Of a stretch of DNA of 64,000 nt, positions 63,306 through 64,000 are shown piece by piece. This stretch comes from JACKII01 sp041687435 (lineage in GTDB: Bacteria > Pseudomonadota > Alphaproteobacteria > Bin95), in contig JAWLBX010000010.1 of NCBI GenBank assembly GCA_041687435.1, positions 73,161 to 137,160 on the forward strand. Direction: 5' to 3'. The notes under the pieces were generated by a model. That model searched no databases. It saw nothing but the letters and a program-made list of their open reading frames with translations, and had not been told where the DNA came from. How positions within the stretch are numbered: the first letter of the stretch is position 1; every line of letters begins with the position of its first letter. The position numbers and the translations under genes were made by a program.

Positions 63306-63728
63306 ATGTCCGACGTTGGTTTCCGCAAATGGCTCGGCCTCACCTATGAGGTCATGGAGGACGACCGTGCTGTCGTCTCGCTCGAACTGGATGAGGACAA
63401 GCGCAATGTCCGCGATGTCGCCCATGGCGGTATCGTTGCCTCGCTGGTGGATGTTGCCATGGGCACGGCGGCCGCCGGCGGCAATTACGAGACGCGCAAG
63501 CGCTATGTCGTCACCCTTGAGCTCAAGGTGAACTATCTGGCGCCCGCCCGCGGCAACAAGCTGACCGCTACGGCCAAGGTCGTGCGTGGCGGCGCCCGCA
63601 CCTTCGTCGTTGAATGCCGGGTGGTGACAGATCTGGGCGAGGAGTGCGCCATGGCGCTTGGCACATTCATTACACGCCGCCGAACGGAGGAAGATGCGGA
63701 GCGGGAGGAGAAAGGGCTGCCGCGCTAG
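63306..63728 (+). CDS. PaaI-type hot-dog thioesterase
   Basis: A 140-residue acyl-CoA thioesterase. DVAHGGIVASLVDVAMGTAA (about 36-55) is the PaaI/hGTE core with the active HGG and Asp. It starts four bases after the dehydrogenase, so they are cotranscribed; it may release CoA from dead-end or aryl-CoA intermediates. The frame open from 63228 overlaps the dehydrogenase and is not needed. Confidence 0.9.
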   Translation: MSDVGFRKWLGLTYEVMEDDRAVVSLELDEDKRNVRDVAHGGIVASLVDVAMGTAAAGGNYETRKRYVVTLELKVNYLAPARGNKLTATAKVVRGGARTFVVECRVVTDLGEECAMALGTFITRRRTEEDAEREEKGLPR

Positions 63729-63951
63729 GCAGTGCCGCCCGCCGCCCGCAAGCGGACCCCTGATCCGGCGCGCACGATCCGTATCTAGTGCCGTTATGGC
63801 TCATTCCCCGCACCGTTTCGCCATCGTATCTTTAAACTAAACGGTGCTTACGGAGAATGATCCAATGGAACGATTAAGTCAGCTCGGCAGCGTGGAGAGA
63901 AGTGGACACCTCCGGGAACCTGGTTTTTGAGGTGATGATGCGGGTATTCGG
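63729..63951. other. Intergenic stretch near right edge
   Basis: No gene of credible length. It begins with GC-rich sequence after the thioesterase stop and has an AT-richer patch around 63820-63870 that could hold a promoter. Confidence 0.4.
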
Positions 63952-64000
63952 GTGATTTGGCGGCGTTTGGCTGCCGGTTTTGCTCTTTTGGCTGGTGTTG
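63952..64000 (+). CDS. Possible start of an exported protein (3' end outside window)
   Basis: From GTG 63952 the frame stays open to the edge and reads as a short basic start followed by a hydrophobic run (IWRRLAAGFALLAGV), which is typical of a signal peptide. No good ribosome site is seen. Only 16 codons are visible, so this is tentative. Confidence 0.3.
   Translation, partial: MIWRRLAAGFALLAGV

Overview
The window is high-GC, gene-dense chromosomal DNA from an alphaproteobacterium, most likely Rhodospirillales-like. Supporting signs are a class I lysyl-tRNA synthetase, the alphaproteobacterial cell-cycle regulator TrcR (DUF1013), the neighbour order lgt-midA-pgeF, dnaN-recF-gyrB without dnaA alongside, a full Urt/urease locus and interspersed palindromic repeats typical of alphaproteobacteria. 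No rRNA, tRNA, CRISPR array, prophage or transposase was seen.

Layout. 1-12.1 kb: the 3' end of a large secreted RTX/beta-helix protein, a CHASE2 adenylate cyclase, an MFS transporter coupled to a MaoC hydratase, a zinc-type CDF exporter, a small membrane protein, an LLM flavin oxidoreductase and an AtuA/DUF4387 pair. 12.1-20.1 kb (minus): lysK, then motB-flgE-flgK-flgL-flgI, a late flagellar operon. 20.2-24.4 kb: a sulfotransferase, an iron-sulfur DinG-like helicase and a TerB-like protein. 24.5-29.4 kb: dnaN-recF-gyrB, converging on a thioesterase gene whose end is disturbed by a ten-base G run. 30.1-34.7 kb: lgt-midA-pgeF, a quinone oxidoreductase and trcR. 34.8-35.7 kb: a TauD-type dioxygenase.

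35.9-38.9 kb is the most unusual stretch. Three genes for PEP-CTERM-type surface proteins lie together in AT-richer DNA. Each has a sigma-54 type -24/-12 promoter upstream. Only the middle gene is intact. The first has lost its signal peptide through a frame slip and an in-frame TAG, and the third has lost its sorting signal through a one-base deletion. No exosortase is in the window.

39-46 kb: two tandem short-chain dehydrogenases, an orphan Fe(III)-binding protein behind two perfect 7-1-7 Fur boxes, a DsbA-fold isomerase, an acetoacetyl-CoA reductase and an exbB-exbD-exbD-tonB energy-transduction operon.

46-57.5 kb (minus): a continuous nitrogen-scavenging locus, urtABCDE followed by ureD-ureA-orf-ureB-ureC-ureE-ureF-ureG. 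It starts at a good sigma-54 promoter, so it is probably under Ntr control. Urea is imported by the ABC transporter and hydrolysed by the nickel urease that the accessory proteins assemble. Three different palindromic repeats have landed inside this operon, two of them in coding frame.

57.7-64 kb: an SDR-fold protein with the motif set of halohydrin dehalogenases (Ser-Tyr-Arg, no NAD-binding glycine motif), bipA/typA, an acyl-CoA synthetase, an acyl-CoA dehydrogenase, a PaaI-type thioesterase, and the possible start of an exported protein at the right edge.
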